From: Desulfuromusa sp.
GTDB taxonomy: Bacteria; Desulfobacterota; Desulfuromonadia; Desulfuromonadales; Geopsychrobacteraceae
DNA: 6,285 nucleotides
NCBI GenBank assembly: GCA_029933365.1
Contig: JAOZOH010000152.1
Span: forward strand, 1-6,285
Direction of reading: 5' to 3'
Positions 6,241 to 6,285 of the stretch are shown here, in pieces. Below the pieces are notes generated by a model. The model had not been told where the DNA came from. It searched no databases and saw nothing but the letters and a program-made list of their open reading frames with translations. The position numbers were made by a program, and so were the translations under genes. Every line of letters starts with the position of its first letter. The first letter of the stretch is position 1.

Positions 6241-6285
6241 CTGCAGCAACGACCATTCGCGGGAGCAAAACAGCGAGGTCGAAGC

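Overview
The window is about 6.3 kb of bacterial DNA of moderate GC content, with every convincing gene on the + strand. The protein families suggest an anaerobic member of the Desulfuromonadia (Geobacter, Pelobacter or Desulfuromonas relatives). The reasons are a tungsten-type aldehyde:ferredoxin oxidoreductase, a pyranopterin-cofactor MoaA, a short divergent MoaE, and the start of a BioD/phosphotransacetylase-like P-loop protein whose N-terminus resembles Geobacter homologues. This assignment comes from remembered family resemblance, not from a search.

Layout: (1) an almost complete aldehyde:ferredoxin oxidoreductase gene whose start lies just left of the window (2-1804); (2) a 56-codon ribbon-helix-helix-like gene (1837-2007); (3) a type I glyceraldehyde-3-phosphate dehydrogenase with a C-terminal tail (2065-3132); (4) hemL, glutamate-1-semialdehyde aminomutase (3161-4444); (5) moaA, GTP 3',8-cyclase (4513-5490); (6) a divergent moaE-like gene (5532-5900); (7) a 187-base spacer without a gene; (8) the first ~31 codons of a BioD/phosphotransacetylase-type P-loop gene that stops resembling its family near 6180 and hits a stop at 6240. 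The last 45 bases hold nothing recognisable.

The first six genes are 28 to 68 bases apart, most have a clear Shine-Dalgarno sequence, and no strong terminator lies between them, so one transcript is plausible. The clearest functional link is between the oxidoreductase, which needs a tungsten bis-pyranopterin cofactor, and moaA/moaE, which make the pyranopterin. GAPDH and HemL are housekeeping enzymes by sequence. They also handle aldehyde substrates (glyceraldehyde-3-phosphate and glutamate-1-semialdehyde), but whether that is meaningful or chance proximity cannot be decided here. The small ribbon-helix-helix protein is a candidate local regulator.

I found no CRISPR array, tRNA, rRNA or complete mobile element, and no clear new defence or mobile system. 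The items most worth a second look are the truncated gene at the right edge, the divergent MoaE, the small DNA-binding protein beside the tungsten enzyme, and a perfect 24-base palindrome inside the GAPDH gene.
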